64,000 bases of DNA, taken from the NCBI RefSeq assembly GCF_000745345.1, contig NZ_JQNR01000004.1, positions 434,001 to 498,000 on the forward strand. Direction: 5' to 3'. The position numbers and the translations under genes are program-made. Of the stretch, positions 24,434-34,989 are shown in pieces. Numbering within the stretch: position 1 is the stretch's first letter; each line of letters opens with the position of its first letter. A model generated the notes under the pieces. The model made no database searches. It was not told where the DNA came from and saw only the letters and a program-made list of their open reading frames with translations. This DNA comes from Actinacidiphila yeochonensis CN732. GTDB taxonomy: Bacteria > Actinomycetota > Actinomycetes > Streptomycetales > Streptomycetaceae.

Positions 24434-25900
24434 ATGAGCAACGGCAGCACCGGCCCGAACCAGGCCGCACCCGGCCCGCACCACGACCCCGACGCGAACC
24501 CCGACCCGGCCGCGGGCGGGTCCGGCGCGACGGTCGAGCGGACCGTCATCGAGAACTGCGCCATCGCGACCGTCGACGCCGCCGGCACCGAGTACGCCAC
24601 CGGCCACGTGGTTGTGGCCGGGCAGGTGATCGAGGCGGTCGGTGCCGGGCCCGCCCCGGCCGGACTGCGGAACGTCGTCCGCCGTGTCGACGCCGCCGGC
24701 CACCTCGCCACGCCCGGCCTGGTCAACACCCACCACCACTTCTACCAGTGGATCACCCGCGGCCTGGCGCAGAACAGCGGCCTCTTCGACTGGCTGGTCG
24801 AGCTGTACCCGGTGTGGGCGCGGATCGACGAGCCGATGGTGCACGCCGCCGCGTCCGGCTCGCTGGCGATGATGGCCCGCGGCGGGGTGACCACGGCGAT
24901 GGACCACCACTACGTCTTCCCGCGCGGAGCCGGCGACCTGCTCGGCGCCGAGATCCGGGCCGCCGCCGAGCTCGGCGTCCGCTTCACCGCCGCCCGCGGC
25001 TCGATGGACCGCGGCCGCTCCGAGGGCGGGCTGCCGCCGGACTTCGCGGTGGAGAGCACCGAAGAGGCCCTGCGCGCGACGGAGTCGGCGATCGACACCC
25101 ACCACGACGCGTCGTTCGGGTCGATGCTGCACATCGCCGCGGCGCCCTGCTCACCGTTCTCGGTCTCCACCGAACTCCTGCGGGAGGCAGCGGTGCTGGC
25201 CCGGCGCAAGGGTGTGCGGCTGCACACCCACGGCAGCGAGACGGTGGAGGAGGAGAAGTTCTGCCGGGAGCTGTTCGGGATGGGCCCCACCGCCTACTTC
25301 GAGACCACCGGCTGGCTCGGCGAGGACGTGTGGATGGCGCACTGCGTGCACATGGACGACGCCGACATCGCCGCCTTCGCCCGCACCGGCACCGGCGTGG
25401 CCCACTGCCCCTCGTCCAACGCCCGGCTGGCCGCGGGGATCGCGCGGGTGCCGGACATGCTGGCCGCCGGGGTGCCCGTGGGGCTCGGCGTCGACGGCAC
25501 CGCGTCCAACGAGGCCGGCGAGCTCCACACCGAGCTGCGCAACGCCCTGCTCGTCAACCGGTTGCGCGGCGGCCCGGCGGCCCTCGACGCCCGGCAGGCG
25601 CTGCGGCTGGCCACCCTCGGCGGCGCCCGGGTGCTCGGCCGGGCCGCCGAGACCGGCTCGCTGGAGCCCGGCAAGCTCGCCGACCTCGTGCTGTGGAAGC
25701 TGGACGGGCTCGGCCACGCCTCGATCGCCGACCCGGTGGCCGCGCTGGTCCTCGGCCCGGCCGCTCCGGTGACGCTCTCCCTCGTCGGCGGCCGTCCGGT
25801 CGTCGAGAGCGGCCGGCTCACCGGCGTCGACGAGGACGCCGTCGCCCGCGCCACCCGCGAGCAGGCCCGCCGGCTGGCCCGCATCGCCGGAATCGACTGA
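24434..25900 (+). CDS. 8-oxoguanine deaminase-like amidohydrolase
   Basis: 488 residues, amidohydrolase superfamily (ATZ/TRZ group). Metal ligands are seen in VNTHHHFYQ (about 94-102), HTHGSE, AHCVHMDD and VDGTASNE. The sequence WITRGLAQNSGLFDWLVELY and the spacing fit 8-oxoguanine deaminase or related guanine-type deaminases, which yield urate or xanthine; this fits a gene next to urate oxidase. ATG 24434 is chosen for the AAGGAG nine bases upstream. The first 30 residues are a disordered Pro/Asp tail. Confidence 0.85.
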   Translation: MSNGSTGPNQAAPGPHHDPDANPDPAAGGSGATVERTVIENCAIATVDAAGTEYATGHVVVAGQVIEAVGAGPAPAGLRNVVRRVDAAGHLATPGLVNTHHHFYQWITRGLAQNSGLFDWLVELYPVWARIDEPMVHAAASGSLAMMARGGVTTAMDHHYVFPRGAGDLLGAEIRAAAELGVRFTAARGSMDRGRSEGGLPPDFAVESTEEALRATESAIDTHHDASFGSMLHIAAAPCSPFSVSTELLREAAVLARRKGVRLHTHGSETVEEEKFCRELFGMGPTAYFETTGWLGEDVWMAHCVHMDDADIAAFARTGTGVAHCPSSNARLAAGIARVPDMLAAGVPVGLGVDGTASNEAGELHTELRNALLVNRLRGGPAALDARQALRLATLGGARVLGRAAETGSLEPGKLADLVLWKLDGLGHASIADPVAALVLGPAAPVTLSLVGGRPVVESGRLTGVDEDAVARATREQARRLARIAGID

Positions 25901-25965
25901 CGGAGCGTCATTTGTCGGGCACGTGCGGGTGGTTCGCGCTCGAAGTGGTCGCCGCTGTCGGCCGG

Positions 25966-26454
25966 CTACAACGGGCGGTGCATGATGTGCAGGCCCACGT
26001 AGCCGTGCCGGGGGTGGCGGAACCCCTCGGGGACGGTGCCGAGGACGCGGAAGCCCAGCGACTCGTAGAGCCGCACGGCGGGTGTGTTCGTCTCCACCAC
26101 CGCGTTGAACTGCATGGCGCGGAAGCCCTGTTCGGCGGCCCAGCGCAAAGCCTCCACGCACAAGGCGCGTCCCGCGCCGCGGCCGGCGTGTGCGGGGTCG
26201 ACCATGAAGCTGGCGCTGGAGACGTGCGCGGCGTTGCCCATCTGGTTGGGGTTCATCTTCGCCGTGCCCACGACCGCGCCCGTCTCGTCGACGGCCACCA
26301 CCGTGCGGCCGGGCGGCGCGAGCATCCAGAAGCTCTCGCCCTGCCGCTCGGTGATGTCCACGGGGTAGCCGAACGTCTCGCCCCCGGCGCAGATCGCGCG
26401 CAGGAAGGGCCAGATCAGCGGCCAGTCGCCGGCCACCGCGTCACGTACCAGCAT
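25966..26454 (-). CDS. GNAT-family N-acetyltransferase
   Basis: 162 residues. The acetyl-CoA loop HAGRGAGRALCVEALRWAAE and the C-terminal LYESLGFRVLGTVPEGFRHP are typical of the GNAT fold. It starts 9 bases after the malate synthase stop and is therefore the second gene of that operon. The acceptor substrate is unknown. Confidence 0.88.
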   Translation of the reverse strand: MLVRDAVAGDWPLIWPFLRAICAGGETFGYPVDITERQGESFWMLAPPGRTVVAVDETGAVVGTAKMNPNQMGNAAHVSSASFMVDPAHAGRGAGRALCVEALRWAAEQGFRAMQFNAVVETNTPAVRLYESLGFRVLGTVPEGFRHPRHGYVGLHIMHRPL

Positions 26455-26463
26455 GGCGGCCGC

Positions 26464-28083
<1,620 letters not shown>

Positions 28084-28361
28084 GCGGTCACTCCTCGCGA
28101 GGGCCCGGTGCGGGCGCGGTGGTGCGGAAACCGGGCGCGACGGCGGGAACCGGGCCGCGACGCACACCGGGGGCGGCGGACGGCGGCTCGGCCACCGGAC
28201 AGGGACACGCCGTACGGGTAGGGCGGGCGGACGGGACGGGCCGCCGGAATCGACGGGTGGACGGTGCCGACGGGCCGGCGGTGTCAACGGGCCGGCGGGA
28301 CAGCCGTGGTGCCGCCCACCGGTGGCGGCGCCGTTCGGCGTCCGGCACCCCCGTTGCTTCT
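28084..28361 (-). other. Long leader of the malate synthase transcript
   Basis: If the promoter at 28371-28399 is used, about 280 bases of leader precede aceB. It is G+C rich and I see no gene, clear riboswitch or terminator in it. Confidence 0.4.
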
Positions 28362-28399
28362 GCACTGCGGACTATATTTTTCGCACTGCGGAATTTCAA
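28362..28399 (-). promoter_or_regulatory. aceB promoter bracketed by two GCACTGCGGA operators
   Basis: On the minus strand TTGAAA (28399-28394) and TATAGT (28376-28371) are 17 bases apart, close to consensus. On the plus strand GCACTGCGGA occurs at 28362-28371, abutting the -10 box, and at 28383-28392 in the spacer, exactly 21 bases (two turns) apart. The wider second copy, TTCGCACTGCGGAA, is nearly palindromic. A repressor bound here would block the promoter; glyoxylate- or allantoin-responsive IclR-type regulators are candidates by context. Confidence 0.7.
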
Positions 28400-29109
28400 C
28401 GATCCGCGGTCGTCGGCCCGCTACCGGGGCCGCCCCTCGCTTCGGGGCCGAGGAGGAGGGACAGGTCGTCCGGGGTGTCGACATCCGCCGGGTCGGCGAC
28501 GTCGGCGCACTCCACCACGGCCGTCCGCGCGGCGTGCTCCAGCAGGTAGCCGCGCGCGCCGCGGTCGCCCGTCGCGCCGGCCGCGACGGCACCCCAGCGC
28601 GCGGCGCCGAAGAGCACCGGGTGGCCCCGCCGTCCCCCGTACGAGGCGGCGACCAGCCCCGACGCCAGGTCCCCGCCGGCCCGTGCCGCGGCCACCACCC
28701 GGGCCACCGCCTCCGCCGTCACCCCGGGCTGGTCCACCAGTGCCACCACGACGGCCTCGGCCACCGGACCTTCCGCCGGCTCCAGCGCGGCCAGTCCGGC
28801 CCGCAGCGAGGTCGACATCCCCTCGGCCCAGCGGGGGTTGTCCACCAGGACGCAGCCGGGAAGGACGGCCCGCGCCCGCACCAGGCCGGCCGCCGCGCCC
28901 AGCACCACGTACACCCGCGCGCATCCACCGGCCCGCAGTACCCGCGCCGCGTGCTCCACCAGCGGCCTGCCCCGGAAGTCCAGCAACGCCTTCGGTCGGC
29001 CGCCGAGCCGCCGCCCGCCGCCGGCCGCCAGCAGCAGCCCCGCCACCTCGCCCCGCGTACCCGTGCCGTCCGTACCGCCCGTGCCGCCCGCGGCGTCCGT
29101 GTCGTCCAT
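28396..29109 (-). CDS. MobA/MocA-like nucleotidyltransferase
   Basis: 237 residues. It begins (after a Gly/Thr-rich tail) with VAGLLLAAGGGRRLGGRPKA, the nucleotide-binding start of the NTP_transf_3 family, followed by LVDNPRWAEGMSTSLRAGL and VALVDQPGVTAEAVARVV. Such proteins attach CMP or GMP to the molybdenum cofactor, often for xanthine-dehydrogenase-type enzymes; this fits purine catabolism nearby, although no such dehydrogenase is in the window. It lies upstream of aceB on the same strand, with the aceB promoter overlapping its stop codon. Confidence 0.88.
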   Translation of the reverse strand: MDDTDAAGGTGGTDGTGTRGEVAGLLLAAGGGRRLGGRPKALLDFRGRPLVEHAARVLRAGGCARVYVVLGAAAGLVRARAVLPGCVLVDNPRWAEGMSTSLRAGLAALEPAEGPVAEAVVVALVDQPGVTAEAVARVVAAARAGGDLASGLVAASYGGRRGHPVLFGAARWGAVAAGATGDRGARGYLLEHAARTAVVECADVADPADVDTPDDLSLLLGPEARGGPGSGPTTADR

Positions 29110-29229
29110 GGCCCCTTCGTACCGCGCGCGCCACGGCGGGGGAACAGCCGGAGGGCGGCGCGGCGCGGTCCGGTATCGTCGCACCGTGGCCAGCGGAGGG
29201 ATGGACTGCCAGGTGAGGAGCGGGGACTG

Positions 29230-31401
29230 ATGGCCGCAGCGCACGCCGGGCCGGTCTTCTTCCGGGGGCCGCTCTTCGGACCGGTCGCCGAGTGCGACCC
29301 GGCCGTCGTCGCCGGACACCGTGTCACCGCGCGCCTGGGGTCGGGCCCTCGCCACGTCACCTTCCTGGCCTACACGCCCGGTGGGCAGCCCGTGGCGCTC
29401 ACCGTCCACACCCCCGGGCCGGACGCCGGACCTGACTTCGCCGCCCGCTTCCACCACGCCGCCCAGGCCGCCGGGCAGGTGTGCGAACCCCACGCGGTGC
29501 CGGTCCTCGGCAGCGGCAGGGAGGGTGACCGCTACTGGACGGCCACCCCGTACGTGCCCGCGCTTCCGCTTCGGGCGGCGGTGGCGGGCGGCGGGCCGCT
29601 GCCCACCGGGGTGGTGCTGCGGCTGGTCGCCGGGCTCGCCCAGGCGCTCCAGGCCGTGCACCACGCCGGCGGCGTGCACGGCGGGCTGCGACCGGCACAC
29701 GTGCTGCTCGCGCAGGACGGACCGCGGCTCAAGGCGCACGGCCTGGCGTGGCTGACCGAGGCGGCGCCGGGGACGGGGGTGGTGGCCGAAGGGGCCTCCG
29801 TCGCCGAACACGGCGACGGCGACTTCACGTTGGAGGCACCGGTCGGGAAGGGAGGCCGCCAGGGCGGCGCACGGCCCGGCGCGACAGCGTCCGGCCAGGC
29901 CGTTCCCAACTCCGGCGTGGGTGGGCCGGGTTCGCGCCTGTCAGTCAACGGCGCCGGTGCGCAGCCGAGTTCTGGCCCCAGCCCGAGTTCTGGCCTGGAT
30001 TCGGGTTCCGGCTCGGGTTCCGGCTCGGGTTCCGGCGCGGGGGAGGGTCCGGGCTGGGTGGAGGGATCTGGCGAATGCCGCTGTGAGGCCGTCGCGTTCC
30101 GGTCCCCGGAACAGGCGGCGGGGCGTCCGGCCACCCCGGCCACGGACGTCTTCGCGCTGGGCCAGATAGCCGCTTACGCCTCGATCGGCCGAGCGCCCTT
30201 CGGTGACGGCTCACGGGTCCAGCAGGCCGAGCCCGACCTGAACGAACTCCCGGGCGAGCTGCGGGAGATCGTCACCCGATGCCTGATCAAGGACCCGGGG
30301 CTGCGGCCGTCGACCGCCCAGATCCTCACGATGTGCGGCCAGGCGGCGCCCAAGTCCGCGCCGTCCTCCTGGCTGCCGCCGGCGCTGATGACCGCGGTCC
30401 TCGCCACCATCCCGCCGCCCGCCTCGCTCCCGGGCACGCCCGCACCCGCCGGGGCCGCACCGGCGCCGCCCGCGGCCCCGCTGCTCCCGGTCGCGCCGGG
30501 CGGTCCGGGCCCGCATCAGGCGCCCGGCAACCCGGCACTCGGAAACCCGGCGCCCGGCGTGCCCGGACAGCCTCCCGGTGGCTTCCTGCGGCACCCCCAG
30601 CAGTGGCCGCGCGCGCCCTACGTGCACGTCCCGCTGCCGCTGCCCAGGCGGCGGCGGAGCGCGGCCGGCGTGGTGGCGGTGGTCGCGCTGGCCGCGGTGA
30701 CCGTCACGGCCGCGGTGGTGTTCGGCCGCGGCGGCGACGACACGTCGCCGGTGGCCGGGGTGCCCACACCCCCCGGCAGTACGCCCACCGGCGGCACGCC
30801 CGGCGGGAGCGGCGCCGCGCCCTCGCGGAACGACAGCGCGGCCTACGCCGGGATGCGGCTGCCCGCAGGGGACGCGCTGGCTCTCGGCACCTCACCGCCG
30901 ACCCTGCGGTCCGGTACCTACAACGGCGACTTCGGGCTCACCCCGGACGGCAGCGCGTTCGCCGTGGACGACCGGCACGCCCTGGTGCTGGTCGGCACCC
31001 GCCCGGTCGGCACCCCCGACAGCCGGGCCGCGTGCCAGGCCGCGCAGGCGCAGCGGGTGCTGCGGATACCCGGCACGGTCCTCGCCGAGGGGTCGCGGGT
31101 CTGCGTGCTGAGCTCGGACGGTACCCTCACCGCCATGGTGACGATCCGTCAGCTATCATCTGTGCAGGGTGGCACGCCGACGGCCGTGCTGGATCTGACG
31201 GTGTGGCAGACGGAGTCGACACCCGCGCCCTCCCCTGGTGGCAGCGGTCCGCCCGCGGAAGGGCAGGGAGCCGAAGACCCGGTGGGCAGTGGTCGGGAGT
31301 CGGGGAGTCCCGGTGGCGGGTCCGTGACGGGGAGGAGTGTGGATTTCCCCGCCAATTCAGCGGACCGGCTGGCGCGGACGCCGCGCCTTGGCGTTGACTG
31401 A
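29230..31401 (+). CDS. Membrane-anchored protein pseudokinase
   Basis: 723 residues. The first 370 resemble a bacterial Ser/Thr kinase (VTARLGSGPRHVTFLAYTP, SPEQAAGRPATPATDVFALG, LIKDPGLRPSTAQIL), but key residues are missing. The ATP lysine position reads VALTVH, the catalytic loop is HGGLRPAHVLL where HRDLKPxN is expected, and the DFG site reads AHGLAW. It is thus unlikely to phosphorylate. A Gly/Ser repeat insert (about 245-275) interrupts the C-lobe. One membrane segment (about 476-497, AAGVVAVVALAAVTVTAAVVF) is followed by an outside domain of about 225 residues. Probably a scaffold or sensor. ATG 29230 is preceded by a GAGGAGCGGGGACTG ribosome site. Confidence 0.8.
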   Translation: MAAAHAGPVFFRGPLFGPVAECDPAVVAGHRVTARLGSGPRHVTFLAYTPGGQPVALTVHTPGPDAGPDFAARFHHAAQAAGQVCEPHAVPVLGSGREGDRYWTATPYVPALPLRAAVAGGGPLPTGVVLRLVAGLAQALQAVHHAGGVHGGLRPAHVLLAQDGPRLKAHGLAWLTEAAPGTGVVAEGASVAEHGDGDFTLEAPVGKGGRQGGARPGATASGQAVPNSGVGGPGSRLSVNGAGAQPSSGPSPSSGLDSGSGSGSGSGSGAGEGPGWVEGSGECRCEAVAFRSPEQAAGRPATPATDVFALGQIAAYASIGRAPFGDGSRVQQAEPDLNELPGELREIVTRCLIKDPGLRPSTAQILTMCGQAAPKSAPSSWLPPALMTAVLATIPPPASLPGTPAPAGAAPAPPAAPLLPVAPGGPGPHQAPGNPALGNPAPGVPGQPPGGFLRHPQQWPRAPYVHVPLPLPRRRRSAAGVVAVVALAAVTVTAAVVFGRGGDDTSPVAGVPTPPGSTPTGGTPGGSGAAPSRNDSAAYAGMRLPAGDALALGTSPPTLRSGTYNGDFGLTPDGSAFAVDDRHALVLVGTRPVGTPDSRAACQAAQAQRVLRIPGTVLAEGSRVCVLSSDGTLTAMVTIRQLSSVQGGTPTAVLDLTVWQTESTPAPSPGGSGPPAEGQGAEDPVGSGRESGSPGGGSVTGRSVDFPANSADRLARTPRLGVD

Positions 31402-31464
31402 CCTTCCCCGGGGCGGACTTGACCGAGTCGCCGTAGGGCAAGGCAGAGCAGGGATGGGAAGTAC

Positions 31465-31878
31465 GTGGGGGAGTCGTACGTGCTCGATGGTGAGCGCAGC
31501 GGAACGTCCGGTGCGGGCGGACCGGCGCAGGAGCTGCGCGAGGCGGTGCAGCGGCTCGGCCGCGCCCTGCTCGTGCACCCGCCGGGCCAGCCGGACCGCG
31601 CGGTGGCCGAGGACGCGCTGGCGGCCCTGGCCCGCGAGGCCGAGGCGGAGGCCGCCGGGAGGCCGCTGAGCCCGGCGGACAGGGCGGCCGGGGTGGATGG
31701 GACGGACGGGGTGCATGGCGTGGACGCCGAACGGATGCACCATCTCCTCCTGCTGGTGGCCGCGGCCGTCGGGTCGATCAGCGCGCTCGCCGAGCCGCTG
31801 GAACGGCTGCGGCGGGCCGTGGAGCGGCTGGCCCCGCCGAGGGTGCTGGACCCGCTGCCCGGACCGGCCTCCCGCTGA
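31465..31878 (+). CDS. DUF5955-like small protein
   Basis: 137 residues, start GTG 31465 with GGGAAG upstream. The helix-rich sequence AQELREAVQRLGRALLVHPP and the C-terminal HHLLLLVAAAVGSISALAEP resemble a Streptomyces family of unknown function (DUF5955). The gene is 63 bases downstream of the pseudokinase gene and probably cotranscribed. No function is known to me. Confidence 0.7.
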   Translation: MGESYVLDGERSGTSGAGGPAQELREAVQRLGRALLVHPPGQPDRAVAEDALAALAREAEAEAAGRPLSPADRAAGVDGTDGVHGVDAERMHHLLLLVAAAVGSISALAEPLERLRRAVERLAPPRVLDPLPGPASR

Positions 31879-32078
31879 GCCTCGCCGGCCGGCCCCCTCC
31901 ACCGCCGGAGCCCCGACCCGCACCGGGCCGGGGCGCCGCCCATGGGCGGCCGGACAGCCGGACGGTCCGGACCCGTGTGCCCGGACCGCCTGGCCTGCTT
32001 CGGCCGGATGCCCCCTGACCCGCCCGCCCGGTCGGGATCGGCCCGCCTTCGGTACGCCGGTCATGACCGCCCGCCGGC

Positions 32079-33536
32079 TCAGGCGCCCTGTGCCGCTGCG
32101 CGCCGCCGGGTAGGGAGCAGGGTGAGCACGGTGACGACGAACGCCGTGAGGGTGAACGCGGCCGTGGTCAGGAACGCGGCGCGGGCACCGGGTACGAATT
32201 CGCCGGGTTCCGCGCCCGCGGCGTAGACCGAGACGACCACGGCGAGCCCGATGGCGCCGCCGAGCTGCTGGGTGGTCTGGAGCAGGCCCGAGGCGGAGCC
32301 GGCGTGCTCGGGCCTGACACCGCCGACGACCAGGGAGGCCGCGGGCATGAAGGTCAGTCCGGCCGAGACTCCGTTGAGCAGCAGCGGGCCGAAGACGGCC
32401 GGGAAGTAGCCGCTGGAGGTGCCGAGGTCGCTGAGCCAGGCGAAGCTGCCGGTCAGACCGATCGTGCCGAGTACGAGGAGGGGCGCCTGTCCGAAGCGTC
32501 CCACCAGCCGGGGGGTGACGCGGGAGAGGGCGAAGATGCCGACGGTCATCGGCAGGAACGCCAGGCCGGCCTTGAGCGGAGTGAGGTCGAGTACCTGCTG
32601 GACGTACTGGACGACCAGGAAGAACGTCGAGATCTGGGACCCGAAGACCAGGGTGACGATCACCAGGCCGCCGATCCTGCGCCCGCTGCGGAGCAGGTCC
32701 GGGCGGAGGAGGGGGTGCGCGACGCGGCCCTCGGTCACGGCCAGCACGGCCAGGAGCACGGCGCCCGCCGCCAGTCCGCCGATGGTCCGCGGAGACGTCC
32801 AGCCGTGGTCGGGGGCTCCGATCAGCGACCAGACCACCGCCACCGCCGCTCCGGTCGCGGCGACGGCGCCGACCACGTCGAAGCGGCCCCGGTTCCGGGG
32901 GGTCTCGGTGACGAACCGCCGGGCCGAGGCGAGGACGGCGACGCCGATCGGGACGTTGACGAACATGGTCCAGCGCCACGAGCCGTACTCGGTGACCAGG
33001 CCGCCGAGCACCAGCCCCAGCGTGCCGCCGCCGACGCCGACGGCTGAGAAGAGAGCCAGCGCGCGGTTCCTGCCCGCTTCGTCACGGGCGCTGGTGGTGA
33101 CCAGGGCCAGGACACCCGGCGCCGCCAGGGCCGCGCCGACGCCCTGGGCCGCCCGGGCCGCGATCAGCGACGCCGGGGACTGCGCGAGGCCGCCGAGGAG
33201 GGAGGAGGCGGTGAAGACGGCGAGGCCGATCTCGAAGACCCGCAGCCGTCCGAAGGTGTCCCCGAGCCGTCCGCCCAGGAGCAGCAGTCCGCCGAAGGCC
33301 AGGGTGTAGGCGTTGAGGACCCACGACAGGGACGACGGGCCGAACCCGAGGTCCGTGCTGATCCTGGGCAGGGCGACGTTCACGATGGTGGTGTCGAGGG
33401 TCAGCATCAGCTGTGCGACGAGCACGACGGCGATGCCGATGGGCGTCCGGCCGCTGCCGGCGGGCCGAGGGGCCCGGCTCCCGCGACGCGCGGCCGGCGG
33501 CCGGGCGTGGGTGGGGGACGGGGAGGAAGAGGGCAT
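32079..33536 (-). CDS. MFS transporter of the DHA2 (14-TM, EmrB/QacA) type
   Basis: 485 residues, essentially all hydrophobic segments. Motif A in GGRLGDTFGRLRVF and the motif LDTTIVNVALPRI in the first segment are signatures of DHA2 drug/proton antiporters. It should export toxic or secreted small molecules at the cytoplasmic membrane. ATG 33536 is chosen; the open frame upstream is a Pro/Arg-rich extension. It is on the same strand as the SDR gene 386 bases upstream, but hairpins lie between. Confidence 0.92.
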   Translation of the reverse strand: MPSSSPSPTHARPPAARRGSRAPRPAGSGRTPIGIAVVLVAQLMLTLDTTIVNVALPRISTDLGFGPSSLSWVLNAYTLAFGGLLLLGGRLGDTFGRLRVFEIGLAVFTASSLLGGLAQSPASLIAARAAQGVGAALAAPGVLALVTTSARDEAGRNRALALFSAVGVGGGTLGLVLGGLVTEYGSWRWTMFVNVPIGVAVLASARRFVTETPRNRGRFDVVGAVAATGAAVAVVWSLIGAPDHGWTSPRTIGGLAAGAVLLAVLAVTEGRVAHPLLRPDLLRSGRRIGGLVIVTLVFGSQISTFFLVVQYVQQVLDLTPLKAGLAFLPMTVGIFALSRVTPRLVGRFGQAPLLVLGTIGLTGSFAWLSDLGTSSGYFPAVFGPLLLNGVSAGLTFMPAASLVVGGVRPEHAGSASGLLQTTQQLGGAIGLAVVVSVYAAGAEPGEFVPGARAAFLTTAAFTLTAFVVTVLTLLPTRRRAAAQGA

Positions 33537-33921
33537 TGCTGTGGTCCTGTTCCGGTGTGAGGGCCGATGAGGTTGAAGGGTGAAGGGGGACGCGGGGGCC
33601 GAACCGGGCCGGCGGAGGCGCCGCCGCGTGAGGGTGGCGCGTGAGGGCGGTGCGTTCCGCCGGCGCGGACGGCCTTGGACCCGGGCACGGCGCCCGGGTC
33701 CAAGGGGGTGCCTGCCGGAAGTCCGGCTCAGGCGCGGGATGTTGCGCCGTCGTACGGCGGCTGGTTCTCGCGGGTGCCGCCGACGGGGACCTCGGCCCGC
33801 GAGACGGGTGGGGCCGTGGCCGCGGCCAAGGGGTGGGGCCGGGGGCGTACCTGGCGGTACCACCGGATACGCCCCCGGCCGGCCCGCATCCCAGTCCGGG
33901 CACGGCCGCCCGGCGGTGGGC
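33537..33921 (-). terminator. Gap with two strong hairpins after the SDR gene
   Basis: About 385 bases without a gene. Two perfect inverted repeats stand out: 33839-33878 with 11-bp arms (CCGGGGGCGTA), 44 bases past the SDR stop, and 33673-33705 with 14-bp arms (CCTTGGACCCGGGC) and a 5-base loop. The first is the likely SDR terminator; the second would insulate the MFS gene. Confidence 0.65.
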
Positions 33922-34683
33922 TCAGACCTGGGCCATGCCTCCGTCGACGAAGAGCTCCACGCCGGTGACGAAGCTGGAGGCGTCGCTGGCGAGGAAGGCC
34001 GCGGCCTTGCCCATCTCGCGGGGGGCCGCGATCCGGCCGGTCGGGTTGCCCTCCCCCATGGCCCTGACCGCGGCGTCGACCGCGTCGGCGCCCTGCGCCA
34101 TGGCCAGCGCGCGCCGCAGGGACTCGGTGTCGACCGCGCCCGGGCTCAGGACGTTGATCCTGATGCCGGAGCCCTTGACGTCCTGGATCCAGACCCGGAC
34201 GCAGTTGCGCACCGCGGCCTTCGCGCCGGCGTACATGCTCATCCCGCGCGGGGGCTGGATCGAGGCCGTCGATCCGATGACGGTGATGGTTCCGCCGCTG
34301 GGCAGCAGCGGGACGGCCGGCTGCACGGTGAACAGGACGCCCTTGACGTTGACGTCGAAGGTCCGGTCGAACTCCTCCTCGGTGATGGCTTCGAGGGGGG
34401 CGTGGGCCCCGATACCGGCGTTGGCCACCACCGTGTCGAGCCGTCCGTGCCGGGCGATGACCTCGGCGTACATCGCCTTCATGTCCGCGAGCTTCGAGAC
34501 GTCGGCGACCACACCGGACGCCTTCGGCCCGATCGCGGCGACCGCCGCGTCGATCTGGTCCTGCCGCAGATCGGTGATGACGACGGTCGCGCCCTGGTCC
34601 ACGAACTCCTGGGCGATGCCCAGGCCGACCCCGGACGCTCCGCCGGTGACGACGGCGACCTTGCCTTCGAGTGCGAGAGTCAT
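33922..34683 (-). CDS. SDR-family oxidoreductase
   Basis: 253 residues. Classical short-chain dehydrogenase: cofactor motif TGGASGVGLG (about 13-22), NAGIGAHAP, catalytic Ser in VIGSTASI and the Tyr-Lys pair in MYAGAKAAV. Asp after the second strand (ITDLRQ) suggests NAD(H). The C-terminus ends in FVDGGMAQV. ATG 34683 has AGGAG upstream. It is divergent from a TetR gene with two matching palindromes between them, so it is probably that repressor's target. Confidence 0.95.
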   Translation of the reverse strand: MTLALEGKVAVVTGGASGVGLGIAQEFVDQGATVVITDLRQDQIDAAVAAIGPKASGVVADVSKLADMKAMYAEVIARHGRLDTVVANAGIGAHAPLEAITEEEFDRTFDVNVKGVLFTVQPAVPLLPSGGTITVIGSTASIQPPRGMSMYAGAKAAVRNCVRVWIQDVKGSGIRINVLSPGAVDTESLRRALAMAQGADAVDAAVRAMGEGNPTGRIAAPREMGKAAAFLASDASSFVTGVELFVDGGMAQV

Positions 34684-34908
34684 GTCTCTTCTTCTCCTAC
34701 GGGAAGTCCTGTCCGGGCCCTGTCTCTTCGCGACAGACCGCAGATCAGGTACGAAAGATACGAAAGGTGAGTGATGGGGCACCTGGAGTCACGAAGGCGC
34801 TGAGGCCGGACGCGTCGGTCGGGTCCCGCTCGTCGGCGGCCACAGGTCGGAGGTGAGAGGGTGCTTCTCTTCAGGAGGCGGCGGTAGGCGCCGCTGCCCT
34901 ACAGTGGG

Positions 34909-34961
34909 AACTGGAGGCGCCTCCGCTTCACTGGAACTGTAAGTGGAGGTGGCTCCACTTA
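34909..34961. promoter_or_regulatory. Two related TetR-type operators
   Basis: Site A, 34909-34928, is built on GGAGGCGCCTCC within AACTGGAG...CTCCGCTT. Site B, 34940-34961, has perfect 9-bp arms TAAGTGGAG and CTCCACTTA around GTGG. Aligned, the two share (A)A(C/G)TGGAG-N4-CTCC(G/A)CTT. Their centres are 32 bp apart, three helical turns. They lie between the divergent SDR and tetR genes, 29 bases before the tetR start. Confidence 0.75.
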
Positions 34962-34989
34962 GCAAGTCGGGACGACGGGAGATCCATCC

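Noticed and set aside
28084..28365. Extended malate synthase starting at GTG 28365
   Set aside because: The added 94 residues are Pro/Arg rich, whereas the 539-residue form from 28083 has the family length and a good ribosome site.
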